Positions 8,766 through 19,223 of a DNA stretch of 25,806 nt are shown piece after piece. Below the pieces are notes generated by a model. That model was not told where the DNA came from. It ran no database searches and saw only the letters and a list, made by a program, of their open reading frames with translations. The stretch is from Saprolegnia diclina VS20. Lineage: Eukaryota; Oomycota; Saprolegniomycetes; Saprolegniales; Saprolegniaceae. Each line of letters starts with the position of its first letter. The first letter of the stretch is position 1. Made by a program: the position numbers and the translations under genes. The stretch is taken from the NCBI RefSeq assembly GCF_000281045.1, contig NW_008246128.1:136388-162193 (forward strand), written 5' to 3'.

Positions 8766-10506
8766 CTAGAGAATCCAGTGCGATCCGTCGGTGCCATACT
8801 CAAGCGTGGCCACGCCGTCCTTATCGTAGGCAATATGTCCAAACGCCGAGGTCGGACACACACCGCACGCGATACCAGCGTGACGTGGGAGGTGCAGTGC
8901 ATCGATCAAACTCAAGCGGTACGACGTCACACCCGTCGTCATGTGCGAAATCACATAGCAGTCGCTGCCTCGAAAGCTAAACGCTGCGTTGCGCTGGTAG
9001 TGGCGGTGGGTCGAAAAGAGCAAGTAAATGGACCCGCCCTTGTAGATCTTGGGAACACGCGCCTTGGGGCGGCAGCAGCCAAACACCAAGGCGAAGAGTA
9101 TCCGGTGCTTCCAGTCGTTGAAACTCACCTGCCCAAACTCGTCCTCGTCCTCAATCGCCATCGACGCGGTGGGCAGCGTCCGTGTAATCACGAGCGAGAG
9201 GCGGCGGAGCGAGTGGTCGACGGCCGCAACTGTGGTGCGCACCCACACAACTTGTCGGAGCCGGTACAGCGCGCTGCGCAGCACGGGCATGCCAAAACCG
9301 TAGGCGAGCGGTAGGAAGCCGACGAGCATCGAGTAGAAGAGCACTGGCAGCGCGTCCTCCTTGTAGTCCCAGTACCGCTCGGATGGTAAAATGCACGTAA
9401 ACAAAAAGTGGTAGACGTCAATAAAGAACGGAATGCGGAGCTGAAGGTACGTCATCGGGCCGACGGCAATGGCAACGACAACCGCGACGCTGGTCGGATC
9501 GGCTTGGGCGCAGCGATGCTCGGACGCCATGCGCCGCACCACGTAGCCACTCACGTTGAGCGTCAAGTAGGCAAACCAAACGGTGCGTGAGAGGTACAAG
9601 GTCGCAAGGCCAAACGTCATAAAATTTTGTGTCTGGCCAATGCGCACAAAACACTGCCCGACGACTTCCAGACTGCACCAGAAATCAATCACAAACAGCA
9701 CGCAGATCCACGTGTTTTGCAGAATAAGGCACGTCGGATCGCCGACAATGATTTCCAATCGCTCGCCAAAGCCGCCGGCGCCAAACCGCCGGAGTGCTCT
9801 CGCCAGCGACCGGTAGTGCACATAGTACGTCGACCAGAGACGGTACAGAATCAGCAAGGTCATGCCGACGCGAAAGCCAAACTTGCAGTAGAGCCACGTG
9901 CGCGAGCCGCGGCTAAGCTGCGCTGCAAAGTAAATGCAGCGGGAGTCGTCGATCCAGACGGCCGAGACCGACGACGGCTGCCCAAAGAGCGTCCCGAGCT
10001 CGACCAATGCCGTGTCCGAGGTGTTGCGCAGGCCGACGCTGGCTGCAAACACCCAATTTCGCGCGCGATTGGAGTAAAAGGTCGAGCCAGGAATACCCAC
10101 AAAGGTAAACGAGCTGTTGGAAGCGAGGTCGAGCGGGCACCAGAGAATGTCGACGTCTTGGTTGGTGTCGTAGACGTAGTTGCAGGCGGTGGTGACCTCG
10201 AGCGCAGAGTAGAGTGGTCGATAGAACGCAATCGTGCGTGCTTCGTAGGCGGCAAAGGTCTCATGCGGGCCGACCGCGACGCTGACGGTGGGCTCTACGA
10301 GGTACGTCCACGGCAGCGGCTCGGTCGTGTAGGCTTTGAGCGGCCTAGACACAAAGGAACGTTGAGATACGAAGAGCGAGATGAGAGAAGACGTACATCA
10401 AGGCGAGGTTGAAAAGAAAGGCACAGGAGAATAGGATCGAGGTCTTGTTGAAGCGGACGAGCCGCAGCGGCGTCCCAGAAGGTCCTGTACCCGGTGCAAT
10501 CTGCAT
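8766..10506 (-). CDS. Multi-pass membrane protein, array family copy A (intact)
   Basis: Two exons, 10506-10397 and 10344-8766, with a 52-nt intron (GTACGT...TCTAG, phase 2) give 562 residues without interruption. I do not recognise a named family; the protein is defined by its paralogues in this window. Exon 1 holds a short N-terminus and a first membrane segment (TSILFSCAFLFNLALM). Then come about 160 polar residues with N-glycosylation sites (NSS, NTS), probably luminal or extracellular; further hydrophobic segments starting near FRVGMTLLILYRLW, LILQNTWICVLFVIDFWC, FMTFGLATLYLSRTVWFAYL, VAVVVAIAVGPMTYLQL, FFIDVYHFLFTCILP and ALPVLFYSMLVGFLPLAYGF; and a basic C-terminal tail of about 170 residues. 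The tail carries SFNDWKHRILFALVFGCC, YKGGSIYLLFSTHRH, QRNAAFSFRGSDCYVISH and SYRLSLIDALHL, the most conserved parts of the family. Basic loops place the tail in the cytosol. A large loop between segments 1 and 2 followed by a bundle recalls polycystin/TRPML layout, but there is no sequence support for a channel. Confidence 0.85.
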
Positions 10507-10589
10507 GTTTGGACCTGATTTGTTAATGTATTTTGGATAAGGAAACGGTTTCGAGGAGTTTACGGTATGCTATATTCGTGTCCAGTCGT

Positions 10590-11697
10590 ATGACGTCAGC
10601 GTCACTCGTTATGCCAAGACGTGCTATCGACACTGCAAAGCCGTAGACCAGCAGAAGGCTTCCGAGAAGAGGGCGATTTCGGTGTACGTGTCGACGCGAT
10701 TTGCCGGCACCAAGAGCGGACGTAATGCAAGTCGACGAAAAGCGACCGCCGGAGCTGACAATATGAAAGAGGTTCAACGAGAAGCGCGATACCATTCGAG
10801 ACATTGGCGGGGTCGACTTGAGCAAATTGCCGCTCCAGAGTCAATCAGCGAAGGAAGTTGTCCATGTCATGGAAGGCCAAGTAGCCAAACCAGACAATTC
10901 GCGACAGCGTTACAACGACGACCGTGAAATCGCTGGCCTGGCTCAGCTGAAGCGCGTGACCATCTCGAGACTGCACCAGAAATCGACCACAAAAAGACGC
11001 AGATCCACGTGTTTCCGACGATGATTTACAGCCGCTCGTTTTCGCCGCTTGTACCATAGCGCCGCAGCCCGATCGCGAACCATCGGTAGTGCACATAGAA
11101 GGTCGCCCAGAGAAGGACCAGAATGCGAAAGGTCATGGCAATGCGAACAGCTAGTTTCACGTAGCCCCACGCCGTCGAGCCGCCGTAGAGCTGGATAGCC
11201 AAGTTGAGAACCCCACGGGCATCGACTCAGAAAATCGAAATGGCGCCACGAGCCCAAAAAGATCATGGTATTTACGACGGCGGACGCCGATCCACTGCGA
11301 ACTTGCGCATCGCGCACCCATACGCGGGCGCGATGCGAGTACAAGACGGCGCCAGGAAGGCGCTCAAGTTCACTGCGTAGTGATCCACACAGGATATTGA
11401 CGCCGCCTTCAAGCTGCCGGGCCGAGTATCGTTGGGCGTACACGACGCGTGTATGCGGAGCTCGTACGAAACAATCGAGTCGGTGGCTTGCGTTTCAGGA
11501 GGCATTGCCCAGGGAAATGGTTCGGGCATGTAGACCGTGAGCGGCCTAGAGTGAGAGGGTTTGAAACCGAGAAATTGAAAGGAAATCACTCACATATACT
11601 GGCAAGGTCGAGGAGAATGCTACACGAGAAGAGCATCGAAATCTTGTTGAACTCGACTGTGACGAAGCGCTCGGTTCCGGCTGAATCCGCATCGAGC
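10590..11697 (-). pseudogene. Array family copy B, decayed relic
   Basis: On the minus strand, family segments are recognisable in order but scattered over several frames. They include an exon-1 remnant (VEFNKISMLFSCSILLDLAS, about 11670-11600); an intron-like stretch of GTGAG...TCTAG; the exon-2 start RPLTVYMPEPFPWAMP; ectodomain traces (LYSHRARVWVRDAQV); the segment around FYVHYRWFAIGLRRYGTSGE; a VVDFWCSLEM remnant; and LLLVYGFAVSIARL near 10600. It lacks the whole conserved C-terminal tail and ends about 85 bases before the start of copy A. Several frame breaks and stop codons are present, so it cannot encode a family protein. It lies head-to-tail with copy A and divergent from copy C. Confidence 0.8.
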
Positions 11698-11877
11698 TTG
11701 TGAGTTGTGCCAAAAAAAATTCAGACTGGACCACACTGTGCATTGCACGTGCTTTCTACTCGAACGACGCAGGCGACGAATTTGTCAAGAAGCCTTGTGA
11801 CGACTCGTTGCATGGTTTGCTTTCCGTGCCAATCGTGCGGCGTTTCGTTTCGAAAATATCTATTTTCGCGCCTCGGG

Positions 11878-13617
11878 ATGCGCAAGGCGATCATGGACGG
11901 CCCACTTGCGATCGGCGTCACGGGGCGACATCGCGTTGTGTACTTCAACAAGGTCTCGGTCGCCTTTAGCTTTTGCTTCCTTCTTAACCTGGCCGCCATG
12001 TACGCTGCTTGCCTTGTCCTTATTGGCCTCATGGGTTCTGCTCCTTGAACTAGGCCTCTGAAAGCGTACCTCTCGGAAGCGCTTCCCTGGTCGCCGCGCC
12101 CAACGCCCACTGTCGGTGTGCAAGTTGGGCCAAACCAAACCTTTGAGATGTATGAAGCCCACGCCCTCGAATTCTACCGCAACCACTACAACAACAGCAC
12201 CCTGGACCTCAAGACACTGTACGCCTTCGACCCAGCGCAAGCTCTCGACATTATCTGGGTGCCGATTGCCTTCGTCGACGCAGGCGACTTTTCGTTTGCG
12301 GGTCTCCCAGGCTCAACCTTCTACTCGCGCCGCGCCCGCCGCACGGTCAAAGGGTTCATGACCAGGACCTCCAACTTGTCGAGCGTTGCGGTCATTGAAG
12401 TCGGTACGCTTCTCGGGCAACCGTCGTCTGTCTCGGGCGTCTGGGTCGAGGTGCTGCCGACGACCAACGCAACTTTTCTGTATTTTGCCGCCCAGCTCAG
12501 CCCCGGCTCGACCCAATGGCTCTACATCAAATTTGCATACCGCATTGGGCTCACCTGTGTCATTCTGGAGCGCATGTGGTCAACCTACTTTCGCCACTAT
12601 CGCACGCTATTGTGGAACCTGCGCGCGCTCGGCGTCCCGAATGTGACGGACACTACGTTTATCGAAATTGTCATTGGCGACCCGACCGCACTCATTCTTC
12701 AAAACACGCTGGTGTGTGGTCTGTTTGTGATTGATTTCTGGTGCAGTATGGAGATTGTCGGTCAAAGCTTTGTGCGTCTCTCGCAGCTCCAGAATCTGGT
12801 GACGTTTTCGCTCGCCGCACTCTACCTCTCGCGCACAGTGTGGTTTGCCTACCTGCTCTTGAACCTCACAGGTCGTACCGTGCGCCGCTACCATCTCGAA
12901 CGTTTGATTGCTCAGGTTGACCCCACTACGGTCGCGATCGCAGTGCTCGTTAGCGTCGGCCCCGTCACGTTTCTGCAGTCCCGAAGTGGGTTTTTTGTGG
13001 ACGTCTACCATTTTCTCTTTACATTCATTGTTCCAAATGATCATATCGACGACTACAAGGAAGACTGTCTCGCAGCCATGCTCTACTCGATTCTGATTGG
13101 ACTCTTGCCCATCAACTACGGATTTGGTAAACCAATCGCGCGGGCGCTGCACGAGCGCGCCCGTGGCATGCTGCGGCGCCAAGCACGCTCGATCCGCGTG
13201 CGGCCCTTGCGGTCCCATGCAACGCGACGCGTCACGCGTCATGCCGACGACTTTGGCAAGTTTGTCTACAACGACTGGAAGCACCGGTGCTTGTACTCAA
13301 TTCTGACGGCGCTCAACCCGCAACACGTCTCGGCGCTCTTTATCGGCGGCTCGATTTACAAGCTCTTCGATACGCACCGCGGCTTTCAGCGCAACGCAGC
13401 GTTTAGCTTTCGTGGAAGTGACTGCTATGTGATTGCGCACTCACCAACGTCCGTGCTGTCCTACCGTCTCAGTCTAATCGACTGCCTCCACCTCCACCAC
13501 CCGCATCTGAAACTCCACAACACGTACAAACGCGCGTTTGGCCATATCGAATTTGCGCCTGAGACCGAGTCGCTTGTGGTGACGCTGGGCCGCGACAAGG
13601 CGCGCTGGGTGCAGTGA
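11878..13617 (+). CDS. Multi-pass membrane protein, array family copy C (intact)
   Basis: Two exons, 11878-11999 and 12054-13617, with a 54-nt phase-2 intron (GTACGC...ACTAG) give 561 uninterrupted residues. The start could instead be the in-frame ATG five codons later. Residues about 26-41 form the first membrane segment (VSVAFSFCFLLNLAAM). Residues 42-195 are a polar ectodomain with glycosylation sites NQT, NNS, NLS and NAT. Membrane segments lie near 198-215, 253-272, 289-312, 333-349, 354-368 and 380-400. The tail, 401-561, is Arg-rich at first and then carries YNDWKHR (446-452), GGSIYKLF (472-479) and RNAAFSFRGSDCY (487-499). Loop charges suggest N-terminus and tail are cytosolic, which requires an even number of crossings, so one of the short segments near 333-368 may not cross fully. 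Function is unknown. Compared with copies A and E it is the most divergent intact member. Confidence 0.86.
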
Positions 13618-13634
13618 CTCTCAGTGTGAAAATG

Positions 13635-14361
13635 NNNNNNNNNNNNNNNNNNNNNNNNNNNNNNNNNNNNNNNNNNNNNNNNNNNNNNNNNNNNNNNNNN
13701 NNNNNNNNNNNNNNNNNNNNNNNNNNNNNNNNNNNNNNNNNNNNNNNNNNNNNNNNNNNNNNNNNNNNNNNNNNNNNNNNNNNNNNNNNNNNNNNNNNNN
13801 NNNNNNNNNNNNNNNNNNNNNNNNNNNNNNNNNNNNNNNNNNNNNNNNNNNNNNNNNNNNNNNNNNNNNNNNNNNNNNNNNNNNNNNNNNNNNNNNNNNN
13901 NNNNNNNNNNNNNNNNNNNNNNNNNNNNNNNNNNNNNNNNNNNNNNNNNNNNNNNNNNNNNNNNNNNNNNNNNNNNNNNNNNNNNNNNNNNNNNNNNNNN
14001 NNNNNNNNNNNNNNNNNNNNNNNNNNNNNNNNNNNNNNNNNNNNNNNNNNNNNNNNNNNNNNNNNNNNNNNNNNNNNNNNNNNNNNNNNNNNNNNNNNNN
14101 NNNNNNNNNNNNNNNNNNNNNNNNNNNNNNNNNNNNNNNNNNNNNNNNNNNNNNNNNNNNNNNNNNNNNNNNNNNNNNNNNNNNNNNNNNNNNNNNNNNN
14201 NNNNNNNNNNNNNNNNNNNNNNNNNNNNNNNNNNNNNNNNNNNNNNNNNNNNNNNNNNNNNNNNNNNNNNNNNNNNNNNNNNNNNNNNNNNNNNNNNNNN
14301 NNNNNNNNNNNNNNNNNNNNNNNNNNNNNNNNNNNNNNNNNNNNNNNNNNNNNNNNNNNNN
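13635..14361. other. Assembly gap (727 N)
   Basis: An unbroken run of 727 N begins 17 bases after the stop codon of copy C and ends about 650 bases before relic D. It lies within the gene-family array, where near-identical copies commonly break assemblies. Nothing can be said about its content, and its length may be an estimate. Confidence 0.98.
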
Positions 14362-14402
14362 AGGGTTTCCAGTGCTGCGGGATCGATAGACTACCGAGGA
14401 AG

Positions 14403-14471
14403 ACTACGTAGCTCCGAAACGAGAAGACATAACTACGTAGGTCGCCTCTCTCGGACTCGGCAGAGAGAGGC
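14403..14471. repeat. Direct repeat of a palindrome, then a hairpin
   Basis: ACTACGTAG (containing the perfect palindrome CTACGTAG) occurs at 14403-14411 and 14432-14440. Four bases later a perfect 9-bp inverted repeat follows, GCCTCTCTC at 14444-14452 and GAGAGAGGC at 14463-14471, with a 10-base loop. Such structure is common at ends of small DNA transposons, but no terminal repeat or target duplication can be shown because the gap is adjacent. Confidence 0.6.
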
Positions 14472-14535
14472 CCGCCACGCCTTTGACAAAAAGGCGCCAA
14501 GTATCCACTTGTTCTTTTGTATTTTGTGTTTTGCA

Positions 14536-14635
14536 CCAATCAGAAGAACGAGAGCCAGATTTTCTGCCAATGAAATGGAGGCAGCCCTGTTGGCTCCAGC
14601 GACGGTGGCATGGGGGGACCTTTAAACCAACCAAT
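14536..14635 (+). promoter_or_regulatory. Three CCAAT boxes without a visible gene
   Basis: CCAAT occurs at 14536-14540, 14567-14571 and 14631-14635, all on the plus strand and within 100 bases. The density resembles the clusters upstream of the NYN and adenylate kinase genes, but only relic D follows, 370 bases on. The boxes may belong to the lost promoter of a decayed copy or to a gene hidden in the gap. Confidence 0.35.
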
Positions 14636-15007
14636 CACAGGCCTCAGAATACCACCTGTTCACAATGCTGGCAGCGATGCCAAGACTCTGCTTTTTGCCA
14701 GGTGCCGATGTAAATTACTGTGTATCGTTTCTCCACCATTTGGGAACCGCATCTTGAAATTTTACTGTGAATCGACCCTTATGCTCACAACCTGTCATAT
14801 CATGCTCAGGGTAATTGATCCACGTTGGACATGGCAACACGAACAGACCTTAGTACAAGCGAGACTATAATGTTATGGCGTTGGCACAAGCCACAAGGAC
14901 AATTGACAATTGAAAAAATCCGGACGAGTACCGCTCGAATCCCAGTTTCATTGCCATCTCGCCGTAATTTGAACCTTCTCTGGACAACCAAACCTACTTT
15001 ATCCATT

Positions 15008-16054
15008 CGATATTTGGTGACTCAGCTGCGCCGGTATGGTACCAGCGGCGAAAGCGAGCGGTTGGAGATTATCGTCGGTGATCCGACGTGCCTCATTCTC
15101 CAAAACACGTGGATCTGCGTATTTTTGTGATTGATTTCTGGTGCAGCCTGGAGATTGTGGGTCAGTGCTCCGTCCGGCTTGACCAGACCGCCGACATGTG
15201 GTATTTGGACCCGCGACTTTGTACCTCTCGCGAACCGTCTGGTTTGGGCATGTGATTTGGGAAACTTGTGCTCAATCTGAGTGGGGTTGTCTTAGGTCGG
15301 TGTGGGGTCGAGTCTTGGTGCAGCCAAGCCGACCCGATCGGCGTTGCCATTGGCGTGGCCCTAGCCGTCGGCCGCTGGCGTACTATCAGCTTCGTCTGGC
15401 GTTCTTCGTGGAGATGTATCATGCCCTTTTTACCTTTGTCGTGCCAAAGAGTGAGTCGTTCAATGCGACGGAAGACGCCCTACCAGCAATATTGCTCGCG
15501 ATTGTCCTCGGCGCGCTCCCCTTGGCCAACAGTTTAGCGTTCCGGCACTTCAACGTGTCCTGCGCCGGATACGGCATCGCGTGCGGGTTCTTGTCGATGG
15601 CCAACTCGTCCCACTGGTGTCCACCGCGTGTCATCTTACGCTCCTCGTCAGTGCTTTGCACCATTGATGGCGACACGTTTGGCCCCTCAACTAACGTTGA
15701 CTAGAAGCATCGACTGCCGCTCTTATCTTTGGTTGCTGTGGCGGCGGGCGCAAGAAGCGCCGGCTACCCAAGGTATTCAAGGGTGGATCGATCTACAAGC
15801 TCTTTACGACCCATCGGCATCTCCAGCGCAACACAGCGTTTAGCTTTCGCGGTAGTGATTGCTACGTACTTTCGCACACACCCAAGATGATTTTATCGTA
15901 TTGCCTTAGCTTGAGCGACGCGCTGCATCTCAAGCACCAAACGGACATCGTCCTTGGCGCGTGTCCTGGTGCCGCTTTTGGTCGCCTTGCTGCAAGCGAG
16001 AGCAGTACAATAGGTGTGCACTTTGGGGCCCAACAGTCACGGTGGCTTCTCTGA
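15008..16054 (+). pseudogene. Array family copy D, decayed relic
   Basis: Homology begins abruptly at about 15008 (LVTQLRRYGTSGESERLEI, very like copy E) and runs through LILQNTWICV, LYLSRTVWF, CSQADPIGVAIGVALAVG, YQLRLAFFVEMYHALFTFVV and LPAILLAIVLGALPLANS to a long intact-looking tail from about 15724. The tail reads GCCGGGRKKRRLPKVFKGG, SIYKLFTTHRHLQRNTAFSF, RGSDCYVLSHTP and finally QQSRWLL with TGA at 16052-16054. Several frame breaks separate these pieces. Exon 1, the ectodomain and the first two membrane segments are missing, so it is a 5'-truncated pseudogene. It is tail-to-tail with copy E. Confidence 0.82.
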
Positions 16055-16568
16055 GGCGCCCCGCGCACGATGAAGCCTCGACACGGCGCGTGTAGTTGAG
16101 CGATGGCGTCGCGCATTTGCGCCAAGAGAACATGGCAATATCGAGCAAGCAAGCAAAAAATTCAGAAATGAAGCAACCAAACAAGCAAGAAAAACACGTA
16201 ATCACCTGAAAGGCCGTTACGAATTGTGTCGTCATGGGCCTCACTTGCAGCCACAAACGCCCCCGGGCGACTACAGAAGACCAAGACAAGCGCGCCGCCG
16301 CCTGTGCAGCCACGGCCCGGCGAGCGAGTGAAGGAGAAGGCGATTGCTAGTCTCTACGTATGCGAAGTCTTTGTAAAACGAAGATAGCGCGAAACACGTA
16401 TTGATATAATCGCGACTCGATTAAGCACCTCGAACACGACACGTATGACAAAAACGGCAGTGTCCTTTGACTACAAACATTGCCGTTTTCTCAAATCGCT
16501 AGTAGGTTTTGGACGATTGATTTTTTTTACAATCCTCAAATATGAGGAAACGAGTCGATGGTAGAGAA
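16055..16568. other. Intergenic between tail-to-tail copies D and E
   Basis: This 514-base spacer contains A-rich stretches with repeated CAAGCAAG-type words (16140-16200) and an imperfect inverted repeat at 16451-16489 listed separately. Open frames here show no family resemblance. Confidence 0.5.
16451..16489. repeat. Imperfect 13-bp inverted repeat, 13-base loop
   Basis: AAAACGGCAGTGT (16451-16463) pairs with ACATTGCCGTTTT (16477-16489), 12 of 13 positions matching. It lies about 80 bases past the stop codon of copy E, on its 3' side. It could act in 3'-end formation or be a fragment of a small inverted-repeat element. Confidence 0.55.
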
Positions 16569-18309
16569 TTACATGATCCAGTGCGAGCGGTCGACGCCAC
16601 CTTGGATGTCAATCGTGCCTTTCGCATTCATGACAAGTCGTCCGAACGCTGACGCATTCCAAGTGCTGCGGACAATGTCGGTTCGATGGTCGAGATACAT
16701 TGTGTCGGACAAGCTGAGGCGATACGAGATGACAGTGTTGGGCGTGTGCGAGAGCACGTAGCAGTCGCTCCCGCGAAAGCTAAACGCCGCGTTGCGCTGC
16801 AGATGGCGGTGGGTCGTAAAGAGCTTGTAGACCGATCCACCCCTGAAGACTTTTGGTACCCGGTGTTTTCTTCGACAACAGCAGCAACCAAAGATGAGAC
16901 CGAGCAGTAGTCGGTGCTTCCAGTCGTTGTAGCTCAGCTGAGCGTACGCGCCACCATCAATCACGCGGAGCATCAACGAGGAGCGTGAGATGACGCGCGA
17001 GAGACGCCGCCGGGACGATTCGGCCAATGAGCGGATACGCTGGATCCACACCCGACGGAGGAGTTGGTATAGTATGCGATTGAGCGCTGGCAACGTAAAG
17101 GTGTAGATCAATGGAAGCAAACCGAGGACAATCGTGTAGAGGATGGCGGGCGGGACGTCTTCCGTGTAGTCTGACAGCTTGTCTTGGGGCAAAAGACCGG
17201 TGTAGAGGGCATGGTAGAGATTGATAAAGAACGTCACACGAAGCTGGTAGTACGTCAGTGGCCCCACAGCCAGCGCCACGCCGATTGCAACGCCGGTGGG
17301 GTCGGCTTGGGCGCACCACGATTCGAGCGCACATCGTCTCAAGACGCGACCACTCAGGTTCAGCACGAGGTACCCAAACCAGACAGTACGCGAGAGATAC
17401 AAGGCTGCTAGGCTAAATGCCCAGAGGTTGGCTGTCTGGTTGATCCGGACAAAGCTCTGGGCAGCCAGCTGCGGACTGCACCAGAAATCGACCACAAAAA
17501 GGACACAGATCCACGTGTTTTGAAGAATGAGACTTGTCGGGTCGCCGACAATGATCTCCAATCGCTCGCTTTCGCCGCATGTGCCATACCGCCGTAATTG
17601 AGTCACCAAGGATCGGTAATGGACATAGTAGGTCGTCCAGAGAAGGTACAAAATACGAAGCGTCATACCAATGCGAAAAACAAACTTGGCATAGGCCCAC
17701 GCCATCCAGCCGCGGTAGAGTTGTACCGCAAAGAAGACGTCGTTGTGGGAGTCGACCCAAATGGCCACAAAAATGACGGGTAGCCAAAGCGTGTACCAAG
17801 CTGGACAAATGCAGTGCTAGAGGTATTGCGGTGGCCGAGGCTCATGTCGCGGATCCCTCGGCGCGCTCGATTCGAGTATAAGAAGGCGCCGGGTAGGGTC
17901 TCGTAGGTGAATGTCGTTTCGGTCGCTTGCTCGATCGGGCCATAGAGGACATCGATGCCTTCCGTTGCGTCATAAAAATAGTTGCAGCTGGTCGAGTGCG
18001 CATACGATGCGTACCGAGGCGTGTAGAAGGCAAGCGCGCGCTCCTCAAACGCAGCAAAGGTCTCGTTGGCGCTTGGAGCGACGCTATTTGAAGACTCAAT
18101 AGGAGGCACCCACGGAAATGACTCGGTCAAATACACCTTGAGCGGCCTTGCGACAGAGACAACATGAGATAGACCCGCGGAACAGGGCGGTGTATGTACA
18201 TGGAGGCGAGGTTAAGGAGGAAAAAGGCGGAGAAGACGACAGAGACCTTGTTGAAGCTCACGACGCGCGTTGGAAGAATGGATGCGCTTGGGCCAGGATA
18301 GACATGCAT
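16569..18309 (-). CDS. Array family copy E, full length but one base short
   Basis: Exon 1 is 18309-18200, the phase-2 intron 18199-18147 (53 nt, GTACAT...GCAAG) and exon 2 18146-16569. The coding length is 1688 nt, exactly one less than the 1689 nt of copy A. Reading shifts once, at the five-base T run (A run on the plus strand, 17769-17773) after FVQLGTRFGYPS; downstream the frame resumes as AIWVDSHNDVFFAVQL. Everything else is family-typical: first membrane segment VVFSAFFLLNLASM; ectodomain PLKVYLTESFPW ... FLYSNRARRGIRDM; membrane segments around RIGMTLRILYLLW, LILQNTWICVLFVVDFWC, LYLSRTVWFGYLVLNL, LPPAILYTIVLGLLPLIYTF-like; and tail SYNDWKHRLLLGLIFGCCCC, FRGGSVYKLFTTHRHLQRN and FSFRGSDCYVLSHTP. 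It is either a very young pseudogene or an intact gene with a sequencing error in a homopolymer. Without the shift it would encode 562 residues. Confidence 0.75.
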
Positions 18310-19223
18310 ACCAGTTGCGCTCCAGTTGGGATGGAATAATGTTGGCGTCGAAGTCGAAACGACTTTCGGGCCAAAGCAACGGAAAGTATTTTGGTGCAGT
18401 GATCCAAGATGGAGAGACGTGCACAGGTCGAGTGGGTGAACCAAAAGCCTACTACGCCAACCCATCGCTTAGAATGGGCCTTCCATGGCATTTGCAAGTC
18501 AATGCCCGTGCCATGTAGCACTAGCTCGTATGTGCAAATTGTACAGCAGAACGGGCCAAGCACTGTCCTAAGGTGCAATGCAGCTGCGTGGAACACAAAT
18601 CAGATTTGCGCGTCGTTGAAGTGAACGCCAAAGATCAGGCCAAAGATCCTGCTGCCTCGATCCTTCTTCAATCCACGTGGTTACGAAGTGCCGACCAGAT
18701 GCACGAACGTTCCTCGTTGATCACGAGATGCGCAACAACCCACACATACTAGTAAACTAGTAGCTCTATTAATAGTGGCTGCACCCATTCGCGCTGCCCG
18801 ACCTCGCCACGTCCAAAGTCCTCCGATAGCCGCCACCCCGGAGCATTTGGGCCTACCGCCGTGTATACCTTGCTACATCAACTACAAACCCTTTCGTACG
18901 AATGCTAGAGAGCGACGAACTCGTCCTTCTGTGGACGATGCTAGCCTTCAATAATGCCCAAATCGCTCTTGCATTCACCAGTGTGGGAGGCTCACGACCC
19001 ATCCCCGATATCCCGCCGGTACTTCAAGGTGGGACCATGACGATGGGCTGTTCGGCAGCATCATCCGGATACAAACAGCCAATCCGAAGCGGTCCTGCCA
19101 CCTCCCATTCAATTTCATAACATGTATCTTGTTGTTTGTATGTAGATTAAAATTTGTCAATAAAATAGAAAGGCAAGATCGCTGCGCGTTTGTCATTTCG
19201 AAAAATTGACGACGACGGCAACG
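18310..19223. other. Intergenic, divergent promoters of copy E and the acyltransferase
   Basis: This 914-base spacer separates divergent starts at 18309 and 19224. It contains the palindrome CTATTAATAG at 18766-18775 and an initiator-like motif at 19193-19199. A 72-codon frame from an ATG at 18902 resembles nothing known. No gene is supported. Confidence 0.5.
19193..19199 (+). promoter_or_regulatory. Initiator-like TCATTTC
   Basis: TCATTTC lies 25 bases before the acyltransferase ATG at 19224. It fits the oomycete initiator core (roughly YCAHTYY), normally found shortly upstream of start codons. It is short, so position is the main support. Confidence 0.45.

Larger units (their letters stand above)
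14362..15007. other. Non-coding stretch between gap and relic D
   Basis: No gene is supported here. The stretch holds paired palindromes, a hairpin and three CCAAT boxes (listed separately) and then AT-richer sequence to about 14990. It may be the promoter side of a gene inside the gap, or an inserted short element. Confidence 0.4.

Noticed and set aside
9627-10412. A 261-codon plus-strand open frame over copy A
   Set aside because: Its charged, low-complexity composition marks it as the reverse reading of copy A, whose frame, intron and paralogues are clear.
12607-13284. A 225-codon minus-strand open frame inside copy C
   Set aside because: It is antisense to the conserved family frame and has no independent support.
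14362-14700. Small DNA transposon suggested by hairpins beside the gap
   Set aside because: No terminal inverted repeats or target duplication can be shown, and the left side is missing in the gap.
2392-18775. The palindrome CTATTAATAG at 2392-2401 and 18766-18775
   Set aside because: Ten bases with AT-rich core seen twice in AT-rich spacers, with no shared flanks; chance is a sufficient explanation.
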